Below, piece by piece: positions 8,601 through 15,824 of a DNA stretch of 18,685 nt (position 1 is the first letter of the stretch; each line of letters begins with the position of its first letter). The notes beneath the pieces were generated by a model. It was not told where the DNA came from. It searched no databases and saw nothing but the letters and a program-made list of their open reading frames with translations. The position numbers were made by a program, and so were the translations under genes. The DNA comes from Bacteroidales bacterium UBA1064 (GTDB lineage Bacteria; Bacteroidota; Bacteroidia; Bacteroidales; Tenuifilaceae), in NCBI GenBank assembly GCA_002316235.1, contig DCDD01000016.1:1-18685 (forward strand). The letters run 5' to 3'.

Positions 8601-8889
8601 TGCCCACGGTTTCCCTTACGTTTATAAAACTCTAGGCGTTGGGAAGCTGGTTGGTATGCCTATAGCCGGAACCATGACTGCAGTTTGGTGGGAATCGCAA
8701 GTTGACCCCACCCTGGTTTTTGGGATTCCACAAATGGGTGTTAAGGATTTAAACGGCAAGTATCTGGAAAATCAACAGCTGAATCCCGATATTAAAGTTG
8801 CCATTTCACCGGAGGAAGCCCAGTCGGGCGTAGATAGCCAGCTCATAAAAGCGGTTGAAGAGCTGCTTTTAGAGCTCAACCAAAAATAG
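5608..8889 (+). CDS. Secreted tricorn-like S41 family protease
   Basis: A 1093-residue protein related to tricorn protease. The start at ATG 5608 gives a classic signal peptide (MKRKSF then a hydrophobic core, cleavage near A21-Q22), so 15 upstream in-frame codons were rejected. Residues about 25-560 carry repeated PD40/TolB-type beta-propeller motifs (SPDGKHIAF, WSPDGQTIAF, SPDGKSILF), probably two propellers. A highly charged Lys/Asp/Glu linker spans about 564-607. A PDZ domain covers about 795-875. The catalytic core has S779-H780 (ASHTG), nucleophile S997 with D998 (NYSDAHGFPY) and E1054 (LENQ), aligning with tricorn S745-H746, S965-D966 and E1023. The domain order is that of tricorn. An active peptidase is therefore expected, acting on peptides in the periplasm. 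Archaeal tricorn is cytosolic, so the signal peptide marks a different location. No partner aminopeptidase lies next to it. Confidence 0.93.
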   Translation: MKRKSFKTAMLLVALGSSLWAQNSSNPLWMRYPAISPDGKHIAFSYMGNLFRVSSDGGMAELLTSNAAYDFSPVWSPDGQTIAFASNRYGNFDVFTIPAMGGEAMRLTFHSADEIPSAFSPDGKSILFSACIQDNANNIQFPSGALSELYSVPTQGGRIAQILTTPAEQAVYNPEGTEIAYTDIKGYEDKWRKHHKSSVARDIWIYDISTGKHRKVTTFEGEDRNPAFAPDGKSLFYLSEMQGNSNVFSVSLSSIGQPESVSSFTNHPVRFLSVARNGMLCYQYNGELYTQKPGSSPQKVNIQIATDQTETRVKYENLSTGITEMNVSPDGKEVAFIIRGDIFVTATDYPTTKRITNTPDQERSVSFSADGRKLLYSSERDGSWKIYESSISSAEEPNFSLSTIIKEQVIVDIPEEAFQPLYSPDGKEVAFLKERTTLCVVNLETKKIRTVLDGKYNYSYSDGDQWFQWAPDGNWLAVNFMETPSWPDSDIALVKADGSGEFHNITQSGYDDRNPKWTMDGKAIIWLNDKMGMRSHGSWGSQFDVYSAFLTREAYDEFKLSKQEYELLKEKRSKDKKDNGAGEDKESSSDKKKEVKAKKDKEAQRKPLIIDYENLDDRKVRLTINSSDLSDAILTDDGEKLYYLSKFEKGYDLWVNNLKDNETKLLVKIDGFAGDLQIDKDKKFLFVNSNGTPMKIEIATNKLSPIKFNAELETNYPRERDYMFEHMWRQVEKKFYDPNLHGVDWKFYKSEYARFLPHINNNFDFAEMMSELLGELNASHTGCRYRPKPENADQTAALGVFLDYNFDGKGVKIIEITDNSPLVKANSKVKPGCIVEKIDGIAIDCNSDYYKMLNHKANKLTLLSFYNPQNGERWEESVKPISRSIESELIYKRWVRKNNATVEKISNGRIGYVHVRGMDSQSFREVYSDILGKHRNKEAIIVDTRFNGGGWLHDDLATLLSGKRYVDFVPRGQLIGSEPISKWYKPSVVIISEGNYSDAHGFPYVYKTLGVGKLVGMPIAGTMTAVWWESQVDPTLVFGIPQMGVKDLNGKYLENQQLNPDIKVAISPEEAQSGVDSQLIKAVEELLLELNQK

Positions 8890-8912
8890 GACTCAATAAT
8901 GTCATGGAAATT

Positions 8913-8943
8913 TTTGTAGTAAATGATATTATTTATACCTTTG
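8913..8943 (+). promoter_or_regulatory. Bacteroidota-type promoter of the small lipoprotein gene
   Basis: TTTG (8913-8916), a 19-nt spacer and TACCTTTG (8936-8943) match the consensus exactly. The -7 box lies 32 nt before the ATG at 8976. It sits just after the protease stop codon (8887-8889), so the lipoprotein gene is probably transcribed independently. Confidence 0.78.
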
Positions 8944-8975
8944 TAATTGTACAAACTAACTAAATCTATACTACT

Positions 8976-9161
8976 ATGAAAAAGATTGCTTTATTTGTAA
9001 TTGCCGCCGGAATGATTTCCATGGTTGCATGCAAGTCTGCTCCAAAACAGGAAGAGGCTACTGAACAACCTGCTACTGAACAAACTCAGCAAGAAACAGC
9101 ACAGCCCGATACTGCAGCACAAGCTGCCGAAACTCCTGCTCAACCTGCTCCTGCACAGTAG
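8976..9161 (+). CDS. Small low-complexity lipoprotein (61 aa)
   Basis: A 61-residue precursor with a lipoprotein signal peptide (MKKIALFVIAAGMIS) and lipobox SMVAC, with the acylated cysteine at C19. The mature part is only about 43 residues and almost entirely Gln, Glu, Ala, Thr and Pro, with EQPATEQTQQ and AETPAQPAPA runs. It has no visible globular domain and is likely disordered. Small disordered lipoproteins are common in Bacteroidota, but I cannot assign a function. After C19 the segment KSAPKQEE includes a lysine followed by acidic residues, loosely like the lipoprotein export signal K-(D/E)2 described in this phylum. That is weak evidence for surface exposure. The perfect promoter in front and terminator behind mark it as a real, self-contained gene. 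Confidence 0.85.
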   Translation: MKKIALFVIAAGMISMVACKSAPKQEEATEQPATEQTQQETAQPDTAAQAAETPAQPAPAQ

Positions 9162-9185
9162 TTGTTGCTATAAGGACAAATAAAG

Positions 9186-9221
9186 ACACCCCATATTTTT
9201 AATGTGGGGTGTTTTATTTTT
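9186..9221 (+). terminator. Terminator of the small lipoprotein gene
   Basis: ACACCCCA (9186-9193) pairs with TGGGGTGT (9205-9212). The pairing extends inward by four more pairs (one G-T wobble) to a 3-nt T loop, and a TTTATTTTT tract follows. On the other strand the T tract is poor, so it is less likely to serve aspS, whose stop codon is 26 bp away. Confidence 0.88.
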
Positions 9222-9246
9222 AAAAAAAGGGTAGTGCCAGTAAAAA

Positions 9247-10995
9247 CTACTCCTTAATGATGATATTCAGCTCATCAAGCTGCTGTTGGCTAATGGATGA
9301 AGGCGAGTCAATCATCACATCCCGGCCCGCATTATTCTTCGGAAAGGCAATATAATCCCTGATGGAATCGGAGCCTCCAAAAAGGGAGCAGAGGCGATCG
9401 AACCCAAACGCTATTCCTCCGTGGGGCGGAGCGCCGTACCTGAAGGCATTTAAAAGAAACCCAAATTGTTTCTCCGCTTCATCATCGGAAAAACCCAACG
9501 TGTTAAACATGGTTTGCTGCAGCTCCCTGTTGGAAATTCTAATGGATCCACCACCTACCTCAACTCCGTTGATAACCATATCATAGGCGTTGGCCCGTAT
9601 GGCCGCAGGATTTGATTGGAATAAGGGGATATCATCGGGATGGGGCGAAGTAAAGGGATGGTGCATGGCAAAAAACCGCTGTAACTCCTCGTCCCATTCG
9701 AGTAAAGGGAAGTCAACTACCCATAGGGGAGCAAACTGATTTTTAGGGCGTAACCCCAAGCGGTTTCCCATTTCGAGCCTTAACTCGCTAAGTGCAGGAA
9801 GGGTTTTGTTGCGCTTGCCTGCCAAAATCAGCATCAAGTCGCCAGGTTTGGCTTCAAACACTTTGGCAACCAGCATCAAATCGTCGGCAGAGTAAAACTT
9901 GTCAACCGACGATTTCAGTGTCCCATCATCGTTGTAGCGAATATAAACCAAACCGCTGGCTCCAACCTGTGGCCGTTTGACAAAGTCGGTCAGCTCATCG
10001 AGCTGTTTTCGGGTGTAGCTCGCACATCCCCGGGCGCAGATTCCTCCCACATACTCCGCATTATCCACAACCGAAAAGCCCTTGCCTTTAAGCTGTGCAC
10101 CAATATCCTTGAAGGACATGCCAAATCTCAGATCGGGCTTGTCGGTTCCGTAGAGCGACATGGCCTCGTGGTAGGTCATTCGGCGAAAGGGAGCGTCGAA
10201 TTCTACCCCCTTAACAGTATGGAAAAGATGCCTGGCCATTCCTTCAAAGACATCTAGTATATCGTCTCTTTCGACAAACGACATTTCACAATCAATCTGG
10301 GTAAACTCCGGCTGCCTATCAGCTCTCAAGTCCTCATCCCTAAAGCACCTTACAAGTTGGAAATACCTGTCGAAACCAGCAACCATGAGAAGCTGCTTGA
10401 AGGTTTGGGGGGATTGGGGAAGTGCATAAAACTGCCCGTGGTGCAAACGTGAGGGCACAACAAAATCGCGTGCCCCTTCGGGTGTTGATTTGATTAGAAA
10501 AGGGGTTTCCACCTCAAGAAATCCCTTATTGCAAAGGTATCTCCGAACCTCCTGGGCCATGGTATGCCGCAACATCAGGGCGTTCTTAACGGGATTTCTT
10601 CGTAAGTCGAGATACCGGTACCTCATCCGTAGCTCGTCGCCCCCATCGGTATCATCCTCGATGGTGAACGGTGGTAATTCCGACTGGTTCAAAATGGTAA
10701 TATTGCTGGTGCGCAGCTCAACCTCACCGGTAGGATTTTTTGGATTTTTACTTGTTCGCTCAACCACCTCTCCCCTAACCTGAACCACAAACTCCCTTCC
10801 CAGCTGTTCAACAATTGAATGTAATTCGTTACTGCTTTTTTCGTCAATAACAACCTGGGTTACTCCATACCTGTCGCGAATATCAATAAAGGTCATTCCC
10901 CCAAGGTTACGGATCCGCTGCACCCAACCACAAATCGTAACAACCTTTTGGACATCGCTAATTCTGAGTTCTCCACACGTGTGTGTTCTTAACAT
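9247..10995 (-). CDS. aspS: Aspartyl-tRNA synthetase
   Basis: A 582-residue class IIb synthetase that charges tRNA-Asp. The OB-fold anticodon-binding domain covers about 1-105. The catalytic domain has the TPEGARDFVVPSR segment (171-183), motif 2 at about 218-233 (FRDEDLRADRQPEF) and motif 3 GFDR at 531-534. The region between is long enough for the bacterial GAD insertion, making this the bacterial-type enzyme. In the anticodon domain the key position is L31 (RIRNLGG). Leucine here is as in discriminating E. coli AspRS, whereas non-discriminating bacterial enzymes have histidine. This suggests specificity for tRNA-Asp and hence a separate way to make Asn-tRNA. The start codon lies at 10993-10995, and the frame is divergent from tadA. 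No strong -33 element was found; TACATTCG at 11012-11019 (minus) is a near match to the -7 box. Confidence 0.97.
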   Translation of the reverse strand: MLRTHTCGELRISDVQKVVTICGWVQRIRNLGGMTFIDIRDRYGVTQVVIDEKSSNELHSIVEQLGREFVVQVRGEVVERTSKNPKNPTGEVELRTSNITILNQSELPPFTIEDDTDGGDELRMRYRYLDLRRNPVKNALMLRHTMAQEVRRYLCNKGFLEVETPFLIKSTPEGARDFVVPSRLHHGQFYALPQSPQTFKQLLMVAGFDRYFQLVRCFRDEDLRADRQPEFTQIDCEMSFVERDDILDVFEGMARHLFHTVKGVEFDAPFRRMTYHEAMSLYGTDKPDLRFGMSFKDIGAQLKGKGFSVVDNAEYVGGICARGCASYTRKQLDELTDFVKRPQVGASGLVYIRYNDDGTLKSSVDKFYSADDLMLVAKVFEAKPGDLMLILAGKRNKTLPALSELRLEMGNRLGLRPKNQFAPLWVVDFPLLEWDEELQRFFAMHHPFTSPHPDDIPLFQSNPAAIRANAYDMVINGVEVGGGSIRISNRELQQTMFNTLGFSDDEAEKQFGFLLNAFRYGAPPHGGIAFGFDRLCSLFGGSDSIRDYIAFPKNNAGRDVMIDSPSSISQQQLDELNIIIKE

Positions 10996-11055
10996 ACGGA
11001 TATTTTTTAACCTGCGAATGTAAAAATAAAAAATGACCCATACGCATAGAATTGC

Positions 11056-11063
11056 TATTTTTG
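11056..11063 (+). promoter_or_regulatory. -7 element of the tadA promoter
   Basis: TATTTTTG matches TAnnTTTG and lies 32 nt before the ATG at 11096. The -33 position (about 11033-11036) reads ATGA, a poor match. Confidence 0.4.
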
Positions 11064-11095
11064 AAGTTGACAGGTATCCCTAAAATCCTTTGACA

Positions 11096-11536
11096 ATGAA
11101 CTTATACTCCCACGAGTATTTTATGAACGAAGCGCTTAAAGAGGCCAAAGTGGCACTTGAGCTGAAAGAGGTTCCCATTGGGGCGGTTGTTGTGTGCAAC
11201 AACAGAATTATTTCCCGGGCCCACAACCTGACCGAAACCCTTAACGATCCAACCGCTCATGCCGAAATGCAGGCCATTACTGCCGCTACAACCTATTTAA
11301 ATGGCAAATATTTAGACCAATGCTCCCTTTACGTTACCCTTGAACCCTGCCCCATGTGCGCCGGAGCCATGTTTTGGGCACAACTTGGCAAGCTGGTGTA
11401 TGGTGCTTCCGACCCCAAAAGGGGCTATAGCCTCCACGGAAATTCAATTTTACATCCAAAAACTCTTGTAGTTGGTAGTATTCTTACCAACGAGTGCTCT
11501 GGCATCCTGGTCGATTTTTTTAGAGGTAGAAGGTAG
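11096..11536 (+). CDS. tadA: tRNA-specific adenosine deaminase TadA
   Basis: A 146-residue zinc-dependent deaminase that converts the wobble adenosine A34 of tRNA-Arg(ACG) to inosine. The catalytic HAE motif is H55-A56-E57 (PTAHAEMQAI), and the second zinc motif is PCPMC with C85 and C88. The C-terminal helix ends DFFRGRR, as in the family (E. coli ends FFRMRR). The start ATG at 11096 gives an N-terminus (YSHEYFM) that aligns with E. coli TadA; a TTG two codons upstream is less likely. Guanine deaminase and CMP/dCMP deaminases share the fold, but the whole-length pattern fits TadA. It is divergent from aspS. No terminator with a T-run was seen in the 265-bp gap after it. Confidence 0.94.
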   Translation: MNLYSHEYFMNEALKEAKVALELKEVPIGAVVVCNNRIISRAHNLTETLNDPTAHAEMQAITAATTYLNGKYLDQCSLYVTLEPCPMCAGAMFWAQLGKLVYGASDPKRGYSLHGNSILHPKTLVVGSILTNECSGILVDFFRGRR

Positions 11537-11751
11537 CCACAGCCCCTGCTGTTGTTATTCCTACCTAATTTCACCGGTAACAATGCCTCTACCCTTCGCA
11601 CCATCATTCAACACAATTCCACTGCACTTCCCATTTTGCATGAAGGTATTTAAAAGGAAACCTTCTCAATGCTTATGCCCGATTGATAACCCGAATAATT
11701 TTCATTAAAAGTTCCTGAGTATAAACAAGCACTAAGTTGCTCTAAATGTTT

Positions 11752-11759
11752 TACATTTG
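11752..11759 (+). promoter_or_regulatory. -7 element upstream of the HAD gene
   Basis: TACATTTG, followed by C, matches TAnnTTTG exactly and lies 42 nt before the ATG at 11802. No TTTG is seen at the expected -33 position, so only the -7 box is claimed. The rest of the 11537-11801 gap holds no gene; a hairpin at 11642-11665 lacks a T-run. Confidence 0.45.
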
Positions 11760-11801
11760 CATGATTTTTCCCTATAAATAGCAGCCCAACTTCACGGGTC
11801 T

Positions 11802-12647
11802 ATGTACCAACCTGCTCAACCAAAAATAGTATTTTCAGATATTGATGGAACCCTGCTGAACGGTAGCAGGCAGCTTTCCGCAACTACCATTCAAACCATC
11901 AGGAAAATTACAGCTGCCTATGACGTTTACTTTATACTAGTCTCTGCCAGAATGCCCATGGCAATGCAGGCTATCTATGATGAGCTCTGCCTAAAAACAC
12001 CCATTATTTGCTATAATGGCGCCCTTATAATGGAAAGCCTAGCTGGTGGTTTCGACAATCAAAGGGAAATATGCTCCCACTCCATTGACCCCCGTATTCC
12101 GCTATCCATATTTAACCACACGCTGGAGCATAACCTGCACTTCGGGTTATACAGCAATAACAGCTGGTTTGTCTCAAAAAATGATGTGTGGACAGAACGT
12201 GAGGAAAACAACACTTGTGTTAAAGCGGTTATAGCCAACAACATGCCAGGTATAATATCACAGCTGGCCAGTGCCGGTGAGCCCATACATAAGCTTATGG
12301 TCATGGGAAGCCCTGTTGAAATCGACTTGCTCATAAATAGTATTTCCCTGGAAAGCAGGAACAAAATTACCATTTACAGGTCGAAGGAAACCTTCCTGGA
12401 AATATCACCAGCACAATCGAGTAAGGCCAAGGCCTGCTCCTTACTTCTCGATTACCTAAACCTTAAACCCGAGCAGGCAGTAGCCTTTGGTGATAATTTT
12501 AATGATATGGAAATGCTCAGGATAGTCGGAACAGGGGTTGCTATGGGAAATGCAAGTGAGGAGGTAAAGCGACATGCCGACAAAATTGCACCGCCAAATA
12601 CGGAGGATGGGGTTGCCTTTGTGCTGGCAGAATTCTTCGGAATATGA
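11802..12647 (+). CDS. Cof-type HAD-IIB family phosphatase
   Basis: A 281-residue haloacid-dehalogenase superfamily hydrolase of the Cof/YbiV/YidA type. Motif I is D13-I-D15-G-T with D13 as the expected nucleophile. Motif II is the serine in VSAR near residue 48. The motif III lysine lies in the SSKAKACSLLLDYL segment. Motif IV is GDNFNDMEML with D231 and D235. The C2B-type cap lies between motifs II and III. Such enzymes dephosphorylate sugar phosphates, FMN or other small phosphometabolites, and the substrate cannot be read from sequence. The stop codon overlaps the start of the following U32 gene in an ATGA, so the two are very likely co-transcribed and translationally coupled. The partnership may be of convenience rather than function. 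Confidence 0.92.
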   Translation: MYQPAQPKIVFSDIDGTLLNGSRQLSATTIQTIRKITAAYDVYFILVSARMPMAMQAIYDELCLKTPIICYNGALIMESLAGGFDNQREICSHSIDPRIPLSIFNHTLEHNLHFGLYSNNSWFVSKNDVWTEREENNTCVKAVIANNMPGIISQLASAGEPIHKLMVMGSPVEIDLLINSISLESRNKITIYRSKETFLEISPAQSSKAKACSLLLDYLNLKPEQAVAFGDNFNDMEMLRIVGTGVAMGNASEEVKRHADKIAPPNTEDGVAFVLAEFFGI

Positions 12648-14467
12648 CCTCATTGGAACTTCTATCACCGGCAAAAGACCTTAAAACAGGAATGGCAGCC
12701 ATTACCCATGGTGCCGATGCTGTTTACATTGCAGCATACCGCTTTGGCGCTCGCGAAAAAGCCGGCAACTCAATTGAAGATATTGGTAAGCTAACAGAAT
12801 TTGCCCACCAGTACTTTGCCAGAGTTTATGTAACAGTAAACACCATAATTTTCGACAACGAGCTGGACGAAGTCCAAAACCTAATTAATGAACTCTACCG
12901 GGTTGGGGTGGATGCCATTATTGTTCAGGACTTGGCCATTCTTTCCATGAACATTCCTCCCATTGCCCTTCACGCCAGCACCCAGATGCATACCAATACT
13001 CTGGCTAAACTAAAGTTTCTGGAGCAGTGTGGTTTCCAACGGGTAGTTTTACCACGTGAGCTAACTCTTTCCGAAATAGGCAGCTATTGCGGCTCAACCT
13101 CCCTGGAGATTGAGGCTTTTATTCACGGTGCGCTTTGTGTTTCCTATAGTGGACAATGCTACATGAGCCAGAGAATTACCGGCCGAAGCGCAAATCGTGG
13201 TGAGTGCGCTCAACCATGCAGGTCGTCATACGACCTGGTTGATGAGCATGGCAAAATTCTGGTCAGGAATAAACACCTGCTATCACTTAAGGATTTGAAC
13301 CTGACAAGCCAAATCGAGCAGCTGGTTGATGCCGGGGTTACCTCCTTTAAAATTGAGGGCCGCCTGAAGGATATTACCTACGTTAAAAACATCACCACCC
13401 ACTACAACAAAATACTTAACTCCATTATCAGCCGAAGATCAGAATTTAGGAGAGCTTCTTCGGGCGTGTGTGAGTGCAGCTTCGATGCCGATCCCGAGAA
13501 AACATTCAACAGGGGCTACACTCAGCATTTCATCAACGGTCGAACGGTTAATCAAACTTCATTCCACACTCAGAAATCGGTAGGTAAACCCATTGGGATA
13601 GTAGCACGGGTAAATGCTGATTATTTTGAAATTAACAGCTACGAAGCTGTTCATCCCGGGGATGGTTTATGCTACTTCACCACCATCGGCCAGCTTAGCG
13701 GTATGCTGGTAAACAGGGTAATGGGCAACCGTATTTATCCACGTAACAACCCCACAGGGCTAAGCGAGGGTGATACCATTTACCGAAATTCAGACATCGA
13801 ATTTGAAAAGCAGCTTAACGGAAAAAGCGCCAGGCGATGGGTTGGAGTGCGCATAGCTGTAAGCGACAACAACGGCAACCTTAAGTTCAGCGCCACCGAT
13901 TCCGATGGTATTGCTGTTGAATATACCCTCAACAACAACTTTGACGAGGCAAAAGACAAGGCAAGGTCAGTGGAAATGCTCATCCGTCAACTCTCCAAAT
14001 CGGGCGATTCGATTTTTAGGGTTGATGGAGTTGCGGTGCAGGACTACACTACTCCAAAATTTATTCCTATCTCCACGGTAAATGAGGCCAGACGAATGCT
14101 ACTAAACAACCTTATCTTAGAAAGATTAAAGCAGCACACCCGGCCCTTTCGGGGTAAATATTTTCCCGCTGTTTTATACCCCGAGCAAGCCATTACCTAC
14201 AAGGGGAACATTTCAAATACAGCCAGCCAGGATTTTTTACTGAAACACGGTGTAACCTCAATAGTTGAAGCTGTTGAAATCTCTGCTCCCAAGGGAGTCT
14301 TCGAGTTGATGGTTACCCGATACTGCATCAAATTCGAGCTTGGGCTTTGCCCATCGAAGCAGAAAGCTTCACCCACAGGGCAGCTCTATCTCCAAAACAG
14401 CTCAACGCTCTACCCCCTGGTTTTCGATTGTAACGAGTGCCAGATGAAGGTGATGAGTCCAAAATAG
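12644..14467 (+). CDS. U32 family protein (RlhA/TrhP-type, putative RNA hydroxylase)
   Basis: A 607-residue member of the peptidase U32 family (COG0826). The family signature is plain at 157-175: EAFIHGALCVSYSGQCYMS. C165, C172 and C188 are spaced like three of the four iron-sulfur ligands of characterised relatives; C192 or a later cysteine could be the fourth. The N-terminal part (LLSPAKDL, GADAVYIA) is the TIM-barrel start. A long C-terminal part after about residue 330 matches the extended form seen in E. coli RlhA (YdcP), rather than the shorter TrhP (YegQ). RlhA makes 5-hydroxycytidine at 23S rRNA C2501 and TrhP makes 5-hydroxyuridine in tRNA. Despite the name, peptidase activity is doubtful. 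Length favours RlhA-like, but the substrate is not settled. It overlaps the HAD gene by 4 bp. Repeat copy B begins 34 bp after its end. Confidence 0.88.
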   Translation: MTSLELLSPAKDLKTGMAAITHGADAVYIAAYRFGAREKAGNSIEDIGKLTEFAHQYFARVYVTVNTIIFDNELDEVQNLINELYRVGVDAIIVQDLAILSMNIPPIALHASTQMHTNTLAKLKFLEQCGFQRVVLPRELTLSEIGSYCGSTSLEIEAFIHGALCVSYSGQCYMSQRITGRSANRGECAQPCRSSYDLVDEHGKILVRNKHLLSLKDLNLTSQIEQLVDAGVTSFKIEGRLKDITYVKNITTHYNKILNSIISRRSEFRRASSGVCECSFDADPEKTFNRGYTQHFINGRTVNQTSFHTQKSVGKPIGIVARVNADYFEINSYEAVHPGDGLCYFTTIGQLSGMLVNRVMGNRIYPRNNPTGLSEGDTIYRNSDIEFEKQLNGKSARRWVGVRIAVSDNNGNLKFSATDSDGIAVEYTLNNNFDEAKDKARSVEMLIRQLSKSGDSIFRVDGVAVQDYTTPKFIPISTVNEARRMLLNNLILERLKQHTRPFRGKYFPAVLYPEQAITYKGNISNTASQDFLLKHGVTSIVEAVEISAPKGVFELMVTRYCIKFELGLCPSKQKASPTGQLYLQNSSTLYPLVFDCNECQMKVMSPK

Positions 14468-14501
14468 CCATAGAACTTATTGTGGAAGAAATGAAACACC
14501 A

Positions 14502-14649
14502 ATGAAGGGCGGCTTGTATAAATACGCTTGAACAACCGGGCGTTACTTACGGGTTTGGCGAAGCCAAAATATTGGCGTTCCATACGCTTTACCTCGATAC
14601 CTATAAGGAATAACATAATGTATTTGTAATCAGAAACCTAAACATTTTA
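14502..14649 (+). repeat. Dispersed degenerate repeat, copy B
   Basis: A 148-bp partner of copy A (5456-5602), about 70% identical by hand alignment. It lies in the gap between the U32 and methyltransferase genes, both on the plus strand. One frame reads RAACINTLEQPG then TYGFGEAKILAFH, ending DTYKE and a stop; a TGA stands just before RAAC where copy A has TGC. Two hairpins are visible. CGCTTG-AACAAC-CGGGCG (14525-14542) has two U-G pairs and the same loop as in copy A. TTTGGC-GAA-GCCAAA (14554-14568) is perfect. Family unknown. The rest of the gap, 14650-14766, holds no gene. Confidence 0.7.
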
Positions 14650-14766
14650 TACTGATTAAAATTCTTAAAAAATCTGCATAAAACTGAAAAAACAGGTATT
14701 TTCGATAAAGTTTCTGATTCGGGAAGTGCTAAAGCATATACCCGCCACAGCTTAAAAAGATTGCAG

Positions 14767-15666
14767 ATGATTCAACTTTTAACTCCCGAAAGCTGGCCAG
14801 AGTACGAGCTTATTGACAGTGGTGATGGTGAAAAGCTGGAGAGAATTGGGTCGCAAATGGTTGCCAGGCCCGAACCACAAGCGTTATGGAGGAAGCAATT
14901 ATCAAATGAAGAATGGGTCAAGCTTGCCGATGCGTATTTTGTTAAAAGCAAAAAAACCAAACCGACCGAAAATGAGTGGGGTGAATGGCGCCTAAAGTCG
15001 GGGGCAAAAGAACAATGGGTGGTTTCATATAACCAGAGCGGCCTGGCATTTCGCCTACGGTTGGGATTAACCTCGTTTAAACACGTAGGCATTTTCCCTG
15101 AGCAGGCGGTTAGCTGGAATTATATCTACAACACTATTAAGCAGCTCGATTTGGTTGAAACCAAGGTGCTAAACCTATTTGCCTATACGGGGGCATCGTC
15201 GCTGGCTGCCAGAGCAGCAGAAGCAAAAGTAACCCACGTTGACTCGGTAAAGCAGGTTGTGTCATGGGCCAATGAGAATATGCTACTTTCAGGAATGGAT
15301 AACATCCGTTGGATTGTGGATGATGCCTTGAAATTTGTAAGCCGTGAAGTCAGGCGGGGTAACCTCTACAACGGAATTATACTCGATCCTCCAGCCTACG
15401 GCAGGGGCCCCGATGGAGAGAAGTGGACAGTAGAGGAGAACCTCTACCACCTTCTCGAGCTGTGCAAGCAGGTAATGGAACCTAAAAACAACTTCCTTGT
15501 TCTCAACCTATACTCAATGGGCTTTTCACCCTTAATAGCCGAAAACCTGATACGGGACATTTTCGGCGTTCCCAGCTATGAGGTGGGCGAACTTTTTGTT
15601 TCCGACAGGGCAGGCCGCAAGCTGCCGCTTGGAATTTTTGTCAGATTTCGCTCTGGTAGTAATTTT
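14767..15666 (+). CDS. Class I SAM-dependent methyltransferase, RlmI/RlmK-like (COG1092)
   Basis: A methyltransferase of about 300 residues. A TTG two codons upstream is possible, but ATG 14767 follows an A-rich site and is preferred. Motif I is LNLFAYTGASSLAA (about 135-148), the SAM-binding loop. An acidic post-I residue lies in HVDSVKQV. Motif IV is D207-P-P-A-Y-G (ILDPPAYGRG), typical of the COG1092 group that includes the 23S rRNA methyltransferases RlmI (m5C1962) and the RlmK half of RlmL (m7G2069). The N-terminal PUA domain of RlmI is absent, and about 100 residues of unclear fold precede the catalytic domain. An RNA substrate, likely 23S rRNA, is inferred from the family. Base specificity is not settled. 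The coordinates end at the last sense codon; the TAA stop is at 15667-15669. Confidence 0.88.
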
Positions 15667-15746
15667 TAACTTGCTGATTGGTTAATTGTTAGCCCATTTT
15701 AAAGGTGTTAAAAAAAATGATGGTGAATTTAGTAAGGTGTTTTTAT

Positions 15747-15754
15747 TACCTTTG
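15747..15754 (+). promoter_or_regulatory. Candidate -7 element for the SiaC-like gene
   Basis: TACCTTTG matches TAnnTTTG and equals the box of the small lipoprotein promoter. A second match, TATATTTG, lies at 15768-15775. Neither has a clear TTTG 19-20 nt upstream, so which one is used is open. The ATG is at 15825, giving a leader of about 50-70 nt. Confidence 0.4.
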
Positions 15755-15824
15755 TCAAGATTTTGTATATATTTGATTATCAATTGTACTTCCAACAAGA
15801 TTAGGTTTTAAAATTGGAGAGCTT

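Noticed and set aside
11642..11665. GAAGGT...ACCTTC hairpin after tadA as a terminator
   Set aside because: Six-bp stem with a 12-nt loop and no T-run following on either strand.
14525..14568. Repeat copies as integron attC sites
   Set aside because: Hairpins are present, but the paired RYYYAAC/GTTRRRY core sites are not conserved between copies and no integrase is visible.
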